From NBLH01 sp050296515 (GTDB lineage: Bacteria > Bacteroidota > Bacteroidia > Bacteroidales > NBLH01): DNA of 64,000 nt. Position 1 is the stretch's first letter. Each line of letters starts with the position of its first letter. The DNA is taken from assembly GCA_050296515.1 (NCBI GenBank), contig JBNKRJ010000111.1:1-64000 (forward strand). Direction: 5' to 3'. Positions 1-8,287 of the stretch are shown piece by piece. The notes beneath the pieces are model-generated. The model did not search any database. It was not told the DNA's origin and saw only the letters and a list, made by a program, of their open reading frames with translations. Made by a program: the position numbers and the translations under genes.

Positions 1-82
1 TTACCCTGACCCTAAAGGGTGTGAAGAACTTTCTCACGAGCTTGCGAGTAAAATCAATTTGCTCCCTTTAGGGTCGGGGTAA
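1..82. repeat. Imperfect 19-bp inverted repeat downstream of nadA
   Basis: The arms at 1-19 (TTACCCTGACCCTAAAGGG) and 64-82 are reverse complements with one mismatch. A second inverted pair lies partly inside: AAAATCAATTTG at 50-61 and CAAATTGATTTT at 84-95. The two pairs cannot fold at the same time, so alternative hairpins are possible. The element sits just past the 3' end of nadA (- strand) and could act as its terminator or be a dispersed intergenic palindrome; the left side may extend beyond the window. The remaining bases up to 156 show nothing else. Confidence 0.6.
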
Positions 83-156
83 ACAAATTGATTTTCAAGT
101 CATTTCCTGGTTTTGGTGTAAACTATTTGCTATTCGTTAAATATTTTTAGAGGTTA

Positions 157-1092
157 TTAGATTCCTAACTTTTCCGAAATATCCAACATTCTTTGAATAG
201 GAACAAGAGCTTTTTTACCCAATTCAGGATCTAAATTAATTTCTGGAGATTCATTTTTTAAACAACTATAGAGTTTTTCTAAAGTATTTAACTTCATAAA
301 GTTACAGTCTGCACAAACACAGTTTGGATCGTCAGATGGGGCAGGGTAGAAGGTCTTAGCCGGACTTTTTTGTTTCATTTTGTGCAAAATACCCGATTCT
401 GTAACCACTATATATTCCTGACTATCATCTTTTTGTGAAAAATTTAACAATTCAGAAGTTGAACCAATATGATCGGCAACCAATAAAATTGGTTTTTGGC
501 ATTCAGGATGTGCTAATACCTTTGCTTTTGGATACCGATTTTTAAGCTCTAATATCCCTTCTAACGAAAATTCATGATGAACATGACATGCACCATCCCA
601 AAGAACCATTTCGCGCTCTGTAACTCCATTTATGTAATTACCCAGATTTTTGTCTGGTGCAAAAATTATCTTTTGGTCTTCAGGCAGACTTTCAACAATT
701 TGTTTAGCATTTGACGAAGTACAGCAAATATCACTCATTGCCTTAATCTCAGCAGTAGTATTTACATAGGTTATTACAATATGATCAGGATGCTGTTTCT
801 TAAACTCAGAAAAATCTTTCGCCGGAATTGATTCCGCTAATGAACAACCTGCTTCCAAATCAGGTAATAAAACCCTTTTTTCCGGCGATAATATTTTAGC
901 TGTTTCAGCCATAAAGTTTACACCCGCAAATACAATTACCTGGGCATTGGTTTTTGCAGCCTGTTGCGATAAGCCCAAACTGTCGCCTACATAATCTGCT
1001 ACATCTTGTATTTCGGGACGAACATAGAAGTGAGCCAGTATAATTGCGTTTTTCTCTTTTTTTAGTTTTTCTATTTCCTTTACCAAATCCAT
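157..1092 (-). CDS. nadA: Quinolinate synthase NadA
   Basis: NadA condenses iminoaspartate with dihydroxyacetone phosphate to quinolinate in de novo NAD synthesis, using a [4Fe-4S] cluster in the cytoplasm. The 311-residue protein has the usual length and the family landmarks: an early ILAHFY segment, GDSLGLS near residue 37, and cysteines at about 83 (LEAGCSLA), 169 (DGACHVHH) and 258-263 (CVCADC). In family structures three cysteines in these three regions bind the cluster. The ATG at 1092 gives a normal N-terminus. No nadB or nadC is adjacent; the gene diverges from rpiB across an AT-rich gap. Confidence 0.97.
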   Translation of the reverse strand: MDLVKEIEKLKKEKNAIILAHFYVRPEIQDVADYVGDSLGLSQQAAKTNAQVIVFAGVNFMAETAKILSPEKRVLLPDLEAGCSLAESIPAKDFSEFKKQHPDHIVITYVNTTAEIKAMSDICCTSSNAKQIVESLPEDQKIIFAPDKNLGNYINGVTEREMVLWDGACHVHHEFSLEGILELKNRYPKAKVLAHPECQKPILLVADHIGSTSELLNFSQKDDSQEYIVVTESGILHKMKQKSPAKTFYPAPSDDPNCVCADCNFMKLNTLEKLYSCLKNESPEINLDPELGKKALVPIQRMLDISEKLGI

Positions 1093-1666
1093 TTCTCTGT
1101 GAGATTATATATTATAAATATTAATTAATTTAAAAAGAATAATGATAGTAATAATAGTCTGTTAATAGTGTTGATTTTTTTCTGCAAAATTGCTTGTTTT
1201 TTTCGAATTTAAGATTGAATTAATACTTATTTAACAGTTACTAAAAGTTGAATGTATTAAAATTTAAGATTTTACAAACTTAATTAACATTTGTTAGTAA
1301 TGTTTAGTTAATAACTGATTTGATATTTTTAGTTGTCAATAGTGTCTTAAATCCTGTTAAAATTTTTCAGATGAAAACTCAGAAATAAATTTTTCTATTT
1401 CAAAACAAATTATAATACACTTATCAAATTCAATTCTCAAAATTTATTTTTGATTTTTAGTTAACACTTATTAACAGAAATCAACAAGGCTTTTTTAAGA
1501 ATTGTTAATACACCTGTTAATTAAGGTTTAAGTAATTGGAATTCTTTTAATTTGGTAAGTTACTTTTAGACTTGTACTATAAATGCAAAGTTACTTCCTT
1601 TATTTCGTAAAAAAAATTACTTGATAATATACAAAAGTCTTAGTTTTGGGTTTTAAAATTTTTGAA
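1093..1666. other. AT-rich gap with eight TGTTAA/TTAACA hexamers (candidate origin-like or regulatory region)
   Basis: This 574-bp non-coding stretch separates divergent nadA and rpiB. It holds TGTTAA at 1160, 1355, 1503 and 1515 and TTAACA at 1231, 1284, 1461 and 1471. In this base composition I would expect roughly one such hexamer on either strand. Several are extended to a form like nTATTAACA, which partly resembles a DnaA box (TTATCCACA) but lacks the CC pair. Two pairs are spaced 10 and 12 bp. Whether these bind DnaA, another protein or nothing cannot be decided here. Confidence 0.4.
1585..1593 (-). promoter_or_regulatory. Possible leftward -7 box (TAACTTTGC)
   Basis: The - strand reads TAACTTTGC, a full match to the Bacteroidota -7 consensus TAnnTTTG followed by C. 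The matching -33 position is only T-rich. Transcription from here would run leftward through the hexamer cluster toward nadA with a leader of nearly 500 nt, so it may serve nadA or an unannotated RNA. Confidence 0.3.
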
Positions 1667-2107
1667 ATGAAGAATATTACAACAATTGGCATTGCCTCCG
1701 ATCATGCAGGTTATGAAATGAAGGAATTCCTGAAGGATTATTTAGAAAAGAAAGGGATTGAATTGCTCGATTTTGGTACATTTAGTGATGAAAGTGCTGA
1801 TTATCCGGATTTTGCGCATCCTTTGGCAGAGTGTATTGAAAGTGGTAAAGCTCCAATAGGAATTTCACTTTGTGGTAGCGGCAATGGCATTACGATGACT
1901 GTAAACAAACATCAAAAAATCAGGGCTGCTTTATGTTGGAATGCTGAAATTGCTGAGTTGGCTGTACAGCATAATAATGCGAATATATGCTCATTACCAG
2001 CAAGATACATTTCTGAGACCGAAGCTAAAGACATCGTTGATACTTTCCTTAGCAGCGAATTTGAAGGGGGGAGACATCAACGAAGAATTGATAAAATACC
2101 TGTTTAA
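1667..2107 (+). CDS. rpiB: Ribose-5-phosphate isomerase B
   Basis: RpiB interconverts ribose 5-phosphate and ribulose 5-phosphate in the pentose phosphate pathway. The sequence shows the RpiB/LacA/LacB signature: IGIASDHAGYEMK at the N-terminus, YPDFAHPLA, and GISLCGSGNGI, whose cysteine is the catalytic base in the family. An in-frame TTG at 1646 would add seven residues, but the ATG at 1667 places the conserved beta strand where homologues start, giving 146 residues. Gap to the next gene is 22 bp, so the two are probably co-transcribed although no functional link is obvious. Confidence 0.95.
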   Translation: MKNITTIGIASDHAGYEMKEFLKDYLEKKGIELLDFGTFSDESADYPDFAHPLAECIESGKAPIGISLCGSGNGITMTVNKHQKIRAALCWNAEIAELAVQHNNANICSLPARYISETEAKDIVDTFLSSEFEGGRHQRRIDKIPV

Positions 2108-2129
2108 ATAACTAGTCAATTTTATAGCC

Positions 2130-3506
2130 ATGAATAAATACTACAAACATTTCTTAAAGGAAGCAGATCGCGTATCAAATGATTTAAAGCATCGTAAAAC
2201 GATTAAGTTTAATATGTCAAAATATGATGCTGCGGTTGCTAATGGAATGCTTCGTTATCAACAGATAGAGAAGGCTAAGGAATTTGTGGCTTACAGAAAG
2301 AGAGAAGCTCTTAAAAACCTGGATAAATATTTACTTCAGTTTGAAAAGAATATTACCTCACGTGGAACAGTTGTTCATTGGGCTGAGGATGCTAAGGAAG
2401 CAGGCGTTCTGATTAATGATATTATAAAAGAAAACAAAGGTAAATTGGTGGTCAAAAGTAAATCGATGACTACTGAGGAAATTGAATTTAATCATACTGT
2501 TGAAGCTAATAATATTGAATCAGTTGAAACGGATTTAGGTGAATACATTGTACAAGTAGCTGGCGAAAAGCCATATCACATTGTTACTCCTGCAATGCAT
2601 AAATCTAAGAAGGATATCAATGAGTTGTTTCACAGAGAATTTAATGTTGGTGAAGATCTCACAGCTGAAGAACTTACAAATTTTGTCAGAGTAAAATTGC
2701 GTAAACTATACCAGGAAGCTGAAATTGGCGTTACCGGTGCCAATTTTATTGTGGCTGACATCGGGGGAATAGCTGTTACAGAGAATGAAGGGAATGCTAT
2801 TTTTTCAACAGGTTTTCCTAAAGTTCATATAGTTGTTGCTGGTATAGAGAAAGTTATTCCTTCGCTTACCGATTTAGGAAGATGTTGGCCTGTTCTTTCC
2901 TCTCATGGAACTGGTCAGGCTGTTACTGTGTACAATTCTGTGTTTACAGGACCTAAAAAGAAGGATGAGGATTTTGGTCCCGGGAAGATGTATGTTATTC
3001 TGTTAGATAATAAAAGAACCGAACTGATTAATCAGCCTGAGCAAAGCGATTCATTAGCCTGCATTCGGTGTGGTGCTTGTTTAAATGCATGTCCTGTTTA
3101 CAGAAATATTGGAGGTTATACCTATGAAGCCACTTATGGCGGACCAATTGGCTCAGTATTAAGTCCACATTACCAGGGGTTTATCCAATCGGCGCACCTA
3201 AGCTATGCTTGTAGCATTTGTGGTAAATGCACCGAAGTTTGTCCTGCAAAGATTGATTTACACACTCTTTTACTTCATAACAGAAACCAGGATGTAGAAG
3301 AGCATAATAAAAATTTTGTGTTTAGTAATGCTATGAAAGCTTATAAGTTTGCCGCTCTTAGACCCTGGGCTTTTGATTTTGGTTTAAATGGGATTAAGAA
3401 CCTTTTTCTAAAAACACTCGGCAAAAATGCTTTTAGTGAACACCGGTCCTTGCCACCATTAAAGAAATCGTTTAGAAAGACTTATAAAAAATCAATTAAG
3501 GAATAA
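2130..3506 (+). CDS. lutB: LutB/LldF-type iron-sulfur lactate utilisation protein
   Basis: A LUD-domain (DUF162) protein with two [4Fe-4S] ferredoxin motifs. The N-terminal two thirds form the LUD fold; around residue 310 comes CIRCGACLNACP and around 360 CSICGKCTEVCP. The length (458) matches LutB, the electron-transfer subunit of LutABC, which oxidises L-lactate to pyruvate. In other genomes lutA and lutC are adjacent; here neither is present within the window, so partners must be elsewhere or the protein serves another oxidoreductase. Family assignment is firm, the exact substrate is inferred. Confidence 0.88.
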   Translation: MNKYYKHFLKEADRVSNDLKHRKTIKFNMSKYDAAVANGMLRYQQIEKAKEFVAYRKREALKNLDKYLLQFEKNITSRGTVVHWAEDAKEAGVLINDIIKENKGKLVVKSKSMTTEEIEFNHTVEANNIESVETDLGEYIVQVAGEKPYHIVTPAMHKSKKDINELFHREFNVGEDLTAEELTNFVRVKLRKLYQEAEIGVTGANFIVADIGGIAVTENEGNAIFSTGFPKVHIVVAGIEKVIPSLTDLGRCWPVLSSHGTGQAVTVYNSVFTGPKKKDEDFGPGKMYVILLDNKRTELINQPEQSDSLACIRCGACLNACPVYRNIGGYTYEATYGGPIGSVLSPHYQGFIQSAHLSYACSICGKCTEVCPAKIDLHTLLLHNRNQDVEEHNKNFVFSNAMKAYKFAALRPWAFDFGLNGIKNLFLKTLGKNAFSEHRSLPPLKKSFRKTYKKSIKE

Positions 3507-3708
3507 AATAGTATAATACCTTTAATTTAGAATTATTACAAATTAGTTTTTAAATAACTTATATTCAGATTATTACTAATAATTATCATATGTTATTATT
3601 TGTTTAATAACTATCCAATTTCTTAAAATACATTAATTCAGATAAATAGATATTAAAATTTTAATTTAAATTTTTAATTTTGTCGCGTATAATAGGAAAA
3701 GTAGGACT

Positions 3709-4152
3709 ATGTTATCAAACACTTGTAAGTATGCAATTAGAGCTGTGCTCTATTTAGCTGTTAATGAAAAAGATAATTCAAAGATTGGAATAAAGAAGAT
3801 CTCTGAAGATTTAAATATGCCTTCACCTTTTTTAGGTAAAATTTTGCAGGTTCTTTCAAAACACAAAATTTTGAACTCAACAAAAGGACCACATGGTGGT
3901 TTTAGTTTAGGAAAAAAAGCTCATGATATTACTTTGCTTGAGATAGTTCAAATTATTGATGGACTTGATTTTTTCCATACTTGTGTAATTGGAGTTAAAG
4001 TATGCGAACACGATCTAAGTAAAAAGGACATTTGCCCTTTCCACGATAAATTAGATCCAATCCGAGATGAGCTTTATTCGCAATTCAAAGCACTATCTAT
4101 TGGAAGTTTTAAAGATGGAGTTGCTGATTTTGAAGGCATTATGGCTTTATAA
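3709..4152 (+). CDS. Rrf2-family transcriptional regulator
   Basis: A 147-residue Rrf2-type repressor or sensor. It starts with the typical MLSNTCKYAIRAVLYLA segment, has a winged helix over about residues 25-65 (ISEDLNMPSPFLGKILQVL, then GPHGGF), and carries cysteines in CVIGVKVC and DICPFH at about 92-110, the pattern that binds an Fe-S cluster in IscR, NsrR and RsrR. It is therefore probably redox-, iron- or NO-responsive. A 200-bp AT-rich gap precedes it. Its 3' end overlaps the convergent VanZ-like gene by 14 bp, and no obvious target gene adjoins it. Confidence 0.93.
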   Translation: MLSNTCKYAIRAVLYLAVNEKDNSKIGIKKISEDLNMPSPFLGKILQVLSKHKILNSTKGPHGGFSLGKKAHDITLLEIVQIIDGLDFFHTCVIGVKVCEHDLSKKDICPFHDKLDPIRDELYSQFKALSIGSFKDGVADFEGIMAL

Positions 4153-4531
4153 AACTCATTATTCGCTTTCTTAAAAGTATAGCGGTTATTACTCCAAAAG
4201 TATTAAACATAAAATCAAAGAAGTCTCCGGTTCTATAAGTAAAGATTGTAGCTTGTAGAATTTCCATTAGAATACCAAAAAATACTGAATAAAGTGCAAT
4301 TGAAAAGATTGCACTTTTTTTTTGACTTTTTCTTTCAACAAGTAGCAAAGAAGTGTATATAAAGTACATCGCAAAATGTACAAATTTATCAAGATGCGGT
4401 ATGTTAAGTTTAAGGCCATCACTATCAGGCATTCTTCCTAAACTAAGGTAAAGTATAATAAGTGTCCATAAGATGCTGAATAGGTGAGGAAAATATATCT
4501 TTCTAGTAAATCTTTTTATTGTTTCTTGCAT
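4139..4531 (-). CDS. VanZ-like membrane protein
   Basis: A small integral membrane protein of 130 residues with about four transmembrane segments. Family landmarks are an IPHLDKFVHFAMYF segment, GILMEILQ and TGDFFDFMFNTFGV, which match the conserved D-K-x-x-H, E-x-x-Q and R/T-x-G-D-x-x-D-x-x-x-N features of VanZ-like proteins. VanZ confers low-level teicoplanin resistance in enterococci, but most chromosomal homologues have no known role. The gene runs against its neighbours, overlaps the Rrf2 gene by 14 bp at its 3' end, and starts 121 bp from the TTG of hemW on the other strand. Confidence 0.85.
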   Translation of the reverse strand: MQETIKRFTRKIYFPHLFSILWTLIILYLSLGRMPDSDGLKLNIPHLDKFVHFAMYFIYTSLLLVERKSQKKSAIFSIALYSVFFGILMEILQATIFTYRTGDFFDFMFNTFGVITAILLRKRIMSFIKP

Positions 4532-4652
4532 TATTGCCTGTTTTTTGTATTATGTTGCAAAACTAATTCTTTATTTAATAACATTTTATGTTTCACTTAT
4601 TGATTGTGTTTGTTTTTTTATAATTTCGGGTTTACAATTTAAGTACTATAGT

Positions 4653-5780
4653 TTGGCAGGTATTTATTTACATATTCCATTTTGCAAGCGAATTTGCCAT
4701 TATTGTGATTTTTACAAAGTAGGCTCTTTGCAATTGAAAGACGCTTATATTGAGGCTTTGCTTAAAGAGATTTCAATGCGCAAAGATACTTTGACAGAAT
4801 CTGTTGAAACTATTTATTTAGGAGGTGGTACTCCCTCAATACTTAATAAAGAGGAACTTGATAGGATTTTTTCAGCTATTAAAAGTAATTATAATGTTGT
4901 TGATGATGTTGAAATTACAATAGAGGTTAATCCTGATGATGTTTCTGAAAAATATTACAATGAAATTCTAAAAGTAGGGATTAATAGATTAAGTATTGGT
5001 GTTCAAAGTTTTAATGATGCAACACTTAAATTCTTAAATCGTAGGCATACCGCTCAGGGAGCATATGATTCTATTGAGTATGCTAAAATAGCTGGATTTA
5101 AGAATATTTCGGTTGATTTGATTTATGGAATTCCTTCGCAAACTGTTACTGATTTTGTTGCAGATTTATCTGAAGTTATTCGGTTTCGTGTACCACATTT
5201 ATCTGCGTACCATCTTGGAATTGAAGAAGGTACCTATTTTGGAAAGCTTAAAAGTCAGAACAGGTTTCATGAAATTGATGAAAGTTTAAGTGAACTTTTC
5301 TACGATACCTTAACTGACTGGGCCGATGAAAATTTCTTTGATCATTACGAACTTTCAAACTTTGCATTTAATGAAAAGTTTTCACGACATAATAAAAATT
5401 ATTGGTTTCATGTTCCATATCTCTCATTTGGACCATCAGCACACTCTTTTGTTAACAATGTAAGATATCATAATGTATCCAATCTAAAGGAATACATTAC
5501 TAATATTGAAGAAGGTAAAGAATTTATAACAGTTGAACAACTTACTGAAATTAACCGATTTAATGAGTATGTTATGCTTCGGTTGCGAACCATGTGGGGG
5601 CTGGATTTAAATGAAGTGGCTATGCAATTTGGACCAGAATATATGTCGCATTTATTAACTGTGTATTCACAGTTCGAACATTCAGGTTATCTTAGCATAC
5701 AAGGAGATAATCTTTCTTTAACAAGAGAAGGTTTCTTTGTTTCAGATTATATGTTTAAAGAATTTTTTATTCATGCTTAA
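4653..5780 (+). CDS. hemW: HemW-type radical SAM protein
   Basis: HemW is a heme-binding radical SAM protein related to coproporphyrinogen III dehydrogenase (HemN) and implicated in heme delivery. The motif GIYLHIPFCKRICHYCDF contains the CxxxCxxC cluster site and normally lies at the very N-terminus. Therefore the TTG at 4653 is preferred as start (375 residues). An upstream ATG at 4545 would add 36 hydrophobic residues with no family support. Further landmarks are YLGGGTPS, EVNPDD, RLSIGVQSF and the C-terminal HemN domain. HemW lacks one cysteine motif feature of true HemN, so the older name coproporphyrinogen oxidase is probably wrong. Confidence 0.92.
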   Translation: MAGIYLHIPFCKRICHYCDFYKVGSLQLKDAYIEALLKEISMRKDTLTESVETIYLGGGTPSILNKEELDRIFSAIKSNYNVVDDVEITIEVNPDDVSEKYYNEILKVGINRLSIGVQSFNDATLKFLNRRHTAQGAYDSIEYAKIAGFKNISVDLIYGIPSQTVTDFVADLSEVIRFRVPHLSAYHLGIEEGTYFGKLKSQNRFHEIDESLSELFYDTLTDWADENFFDHYELSNFAFNEKFSRHNKNYWFHVPYLSFGPSAHSFVNNVRYHNVSNLKEYITNIEEGKEFITVEQLTEINRFNEYVMLRLRTMWGLDLNEVAMQFGPEYMSHLLTVYSQFEHSGYLSIQGDNLSLTREGFFVSDYMFKEFFIHA

Positions 5781-5794
5781 TATCTTTTAATTCT

Positions 5795-6229
5795 ATGGAT
5801 ATTAAAATTGACGGTTTTACATCAGAAAGGAAGTTATATTATCAAAAAGCTTTAGATATTAGATCAACAGTTTTTGTACAAGAACTTGGGTATGACAGGT
5901 TCCTTGAGTTTGATGGTAAAGATGACACCTCAATGCACTATATCTTGTTTGTTGATAAGCAAGCTGTTGGATGTGCCAGGTGGATGGAAGATAAGGCTGA
6001 AATTACCATTGATAGGTTTTGTATTATTAAATCTTTTAGAAAATGGGGATTAGGAATTGTTATGCTTAAGTTTATGCTTTCAGAATTAATTCCATCAAAA
6101 AAACAAATTAATATTATTAGCGGTGACGACACTTTTATTTTTTTTACTGTAGCAGGGTTTAAAGATTCGGGTAATAAAGTTACTTTTGGCAAAAAAACGC
6201 TACGAATTTTAAAGTTTGTCAATGTCTAA
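5795..6229 (+). CDS. GNAT-family N-acetyltransferase (ElaA/YjcF-like)
   Basis: A single-domain GNAT of 144 residues. The N-terminal part has the RSTVFVQELGY...EFDGKDD...H pattern seen in the ElaA/YjcF branch, followed by ITIDRFCI and FRKWGLGIVML, the acetyl-CoA pyrophosphate loop (R-x-x-G-x-G). Substrate is unknown. It lies 14 bp after hemW and overlaps the flippase gene by 8 bp, so it belongs to the same operon, but no functional link follows from that. Confidence 0.85.
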   Translation: MDIKIDGFTSERKLYYQKALDIRSTVFVQELGYDRFLEFDGKDDTSMHYILFVDKQAVGCARWMEDKAEITIDRFCIIKSFRKWGLGIVMLKFMLSELIPSKKQINIISGDDTFIFFTVAGFKDSGNKVTFGKKTLRILKFVNV

Positions 6230-7772
6230 CCCTATTAAGTCACTTATTGGCCAAACTGCTGTCTATGGTCTAAGTAGTATTGCTGGTCGATTTCTCAATT
6301 ATTTATTGGTTCCGCTTTATACTAATTTGTTTTTAACAAGTGAGTATGGTATTGTTACTGAGCTTTATGCTTATGTAAGTATGTTGTTAATATTACTTAC
6401 TTATGGCATGGAAACAGGTTATTTTCGATTTTGTCAAAATACTGATAGTAAGCGTTCTACAGTTTATAGTACTACTTTTTCTTCGTTGCTTTTTACATCT
6501 GTTTTGTTTAGCATTTTGCTTTATTTCAATGTTGAAAGTCTTTCATCGTTAATTGGGTATCAGGAAAATTCCAATTACGTTCTACTTTTGGGATTAACTA
6601 TTGCATTAGATGCCGTTTCAGCTGTTCCGTTTGCCAAGTTGCGCATTGAAAATCGGGCAAAATTATTTGCCATTATTAAGTTTATTAATATTGGTTTAAA
6701 CATTGGATTGAATTTATTCTTTTTATTAATTATTCCTAATTTCTTTAGCGATGATAATTTCTTTTACCGATACTTTTTTGTGGGCAGAGATGTTGGTTAT
6801 ATCTTCCTTTCTAACTTCTTAGCCAGTCTGTTAACTATTTTATTACTTCTACCTCAAATACTTCAGGCTTTTAAACCATATGTTCTTGATTTTAAGCTTT
6901 TAAAGAAAATATTCTTGTATTCTTATCCTTTGCTTTTTGCTGGTATTGCCGGTATGATGAGCGAAAACCTTGATAGAATTCTTTTAAAATATTTTCTTGT
7001 TGCTCCTGATTATTTAATCAAATTGGTTCATAGTGCTATTTTAATACCTGGTTCGCTTTATGATTCAAACCAATTTGTAATGCACCAAATAGGAATTTAC
7101 GGAGCTAATGTTAAACTGGCTGTGATTATGACACTTAGTATTCAAGCGTTTAGGTATGCTGCGGAACCTTTTTTCTTTAATTATTCAAAGAATTCTGATT
7201 CTAAGTTATTGTATGCTAAGGTTATGAAATATTTCATATTGTTTGGATTATTTGTTTTTTTAGGAATTACTTTATTTATAGATTATGCTAAGCATTTTAT
7301 TAATTCAAGTTATCACGAGGGGCTTTATGTTGTTCCTATATTATTGATTAGTAAATTATTTTTTGGTATTATATTTAATCTATCAATATGGTATAAATTA
7401 ACAAATAAAACTCATTACGGTGCACTTTTGGCCTTTATAGGAGCCGCAGTTAGTATTTCTTTAAATGTTATTTTAATTCCAAGAATAGGTTATCTGGGGA
7501 GTGCATGGGCTTCTATAGCGGCATATAGCTCTATGATGTTGATTTCATTTGCTTTACTTCGAAAACATTTTCCAATAAAATATGATTTAAAAGGAATATT
7601 CATTTACATTTTTGTCGCCCTCACTTTTTATGCTGTAAATATTTATTTAAGAAGAGTTACAGAATATTATCTAATTTTAAACTTTGTATTTATGCTATCG
7701 TTTGTACTTTTGTTAGTTAAGAAAGAACAATTTAATATTAGAAATATAGCTAAATCTTTAATTACTAGATAA
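6222..7772 (+). CDS. Polysaccharide flippase (Wzx/MOP superfamily)
   Basis: A 516-residue membrane protein with about 14 predicted transmembrane segments and the N-terminal IKSLIGQTAVYGLSSIAGRFLNYLLVPLYT segment typical of lipopolysaccharide and polysaccharide biosynthesis transporters in Bacteroidota (key positions at residues 5-35). It would flip undecaprenyl-linked sugar units across the inner membrane. The start is ATG 6222; a TTG at 6216 is in frame but less likely. No polymerase or glycosyltransferase genes adjoin it; this family member is commonly found in a conserved context next to dut. Confidence 0.9.
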   Translation: MSNPIKSLIGQTAVYGLSSIAGRFLNYLLVPLYTNLFLTSEYGIVTELYAYVSMLLILLTYGMETGYFRFCQNTDSKRSTVYSTTFSSLLFTSVLFSILLYFNVESLSSLIGYQENSNYVLLLGLTIALDAVSAVPFAKLRIENRAKLFAIIKFINIGLNIGLNLFFLLIIPNFFSDDNFFYRYFFVGRDVGYIFLSNFLASLLTILLLLPQILQAFKPYVLDFKLLKKIFLYSYPLLFAGIAGMMSENLDRILLKYFLVAPDYLIKLVHSAILIPGSLYDSNQFVMHQIGIYGANVKLAVIMTLSIQAFRYAAEPFFFNYSKNSDSKLLYAKVMKYFILFGLFVFLGITLFIDYAKHFINSSYHEGLYVVPILLISKLFFGIIFNLSIWYKLTNKTHYGALLAFIGAAVSISLNVILIPRIGYLGSAWASIAAYSSMMLISFALLRKHFPIKYDLKGIFIYIFVALTFYAVNIYLRRVTEYYLILNFVFMLSFVLLLVKKEQFNIRNIAKSLITR

Positions 7773-7792
7773 ATATAATTTATATTTCCAAA

Positions 7793-8233
7793 ATGAATAT
7801 CAAAGTTGAAATTATTAACAAGTCGAATAATCCATTACCGCAATACGAAACTGTAAATTCATCAGGACTTGATTTAAGGGCATCAATTGATAAAGATGTT
7901 ATATTAAAACCACTTGAAAGAGCTTTAATTCCAACCGGATTATATATTTCAATACCAGATGGTTACGAAGCGCAAGTACGACCAAGAAGTGGATTGGCAT
8001 TTAAGCATGGTTTAACTGTTTTAAACACGCCAGGAACTATTGATGCTGACTATCGTGGTGAGATTAAAGTGATCTTGGTGAACTTGTCAAACGATGATTT
8101 TACAATTAAAGAAGGTGAGAGAATTTGTCAATTAGTATTCGCTAAGGTTGAACAGGTTGATTGGATTCAGGTTGAAGTTTTAGATGAAACAGAAAGAGGA
8201 GCTGGTGGGTTTGGACACACTGGTAAAAGTTAA
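7793..8233 (+). CDS. dut: dUTP diphosphatase
   Basis: Trimeric dUTPase, which hydrolyses dUTP to dUMP and pyrophosphate, keeping uracil out of DNA and feeding thymidylate synthesis. All five family motifs are visible in 146 residues: GLDLRA near 26, PRSGLAFKHG near 64, NTPGTIDADYRGEI near 82, RICQLVF near 111 and the C-terminal RGAGGFGHTG arm that closes over the active site. It lies 20 bp after the flippase gene and 54 bp before the TPR lipoprotein. Confidence 0.98.
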   Translation: MNIKVEIINKSNNPLPQYETVNSSGLDLRASIDKDVILKPLERALIPTGLYISIPDGYEAQVRPRSGLAFKHGLTVLNTPGTIDADYRGEIKVILVNLSNDDFTIKEGERICQLVFAKVEQVDWIQVEVLDETERGAGGFGHTGKS

Positions 8234-8287
8234 TTTGTGAATTTGATTAAAAGTTGAGACTAACTTCTAATCATTAAATTTTTTTGT

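Noticed and set aside
2354..2369. A half-match to parS (TACCTCACGTGGAACA) inside the lutB-like gene
   Set aside because: Three mismatches in the left arm and a coding position under protein constraint; the right half alone is not enough to call a ParB site.
4545..4652. A 36-residue hydrophobic N-terminal extension of HemW starting at ATG 4545
   Set aside because: HemW proteins begin directly with the GIYLHIPFC segment; the extension covers the likely promoter region and is not expected in a cytoplasmic protein.
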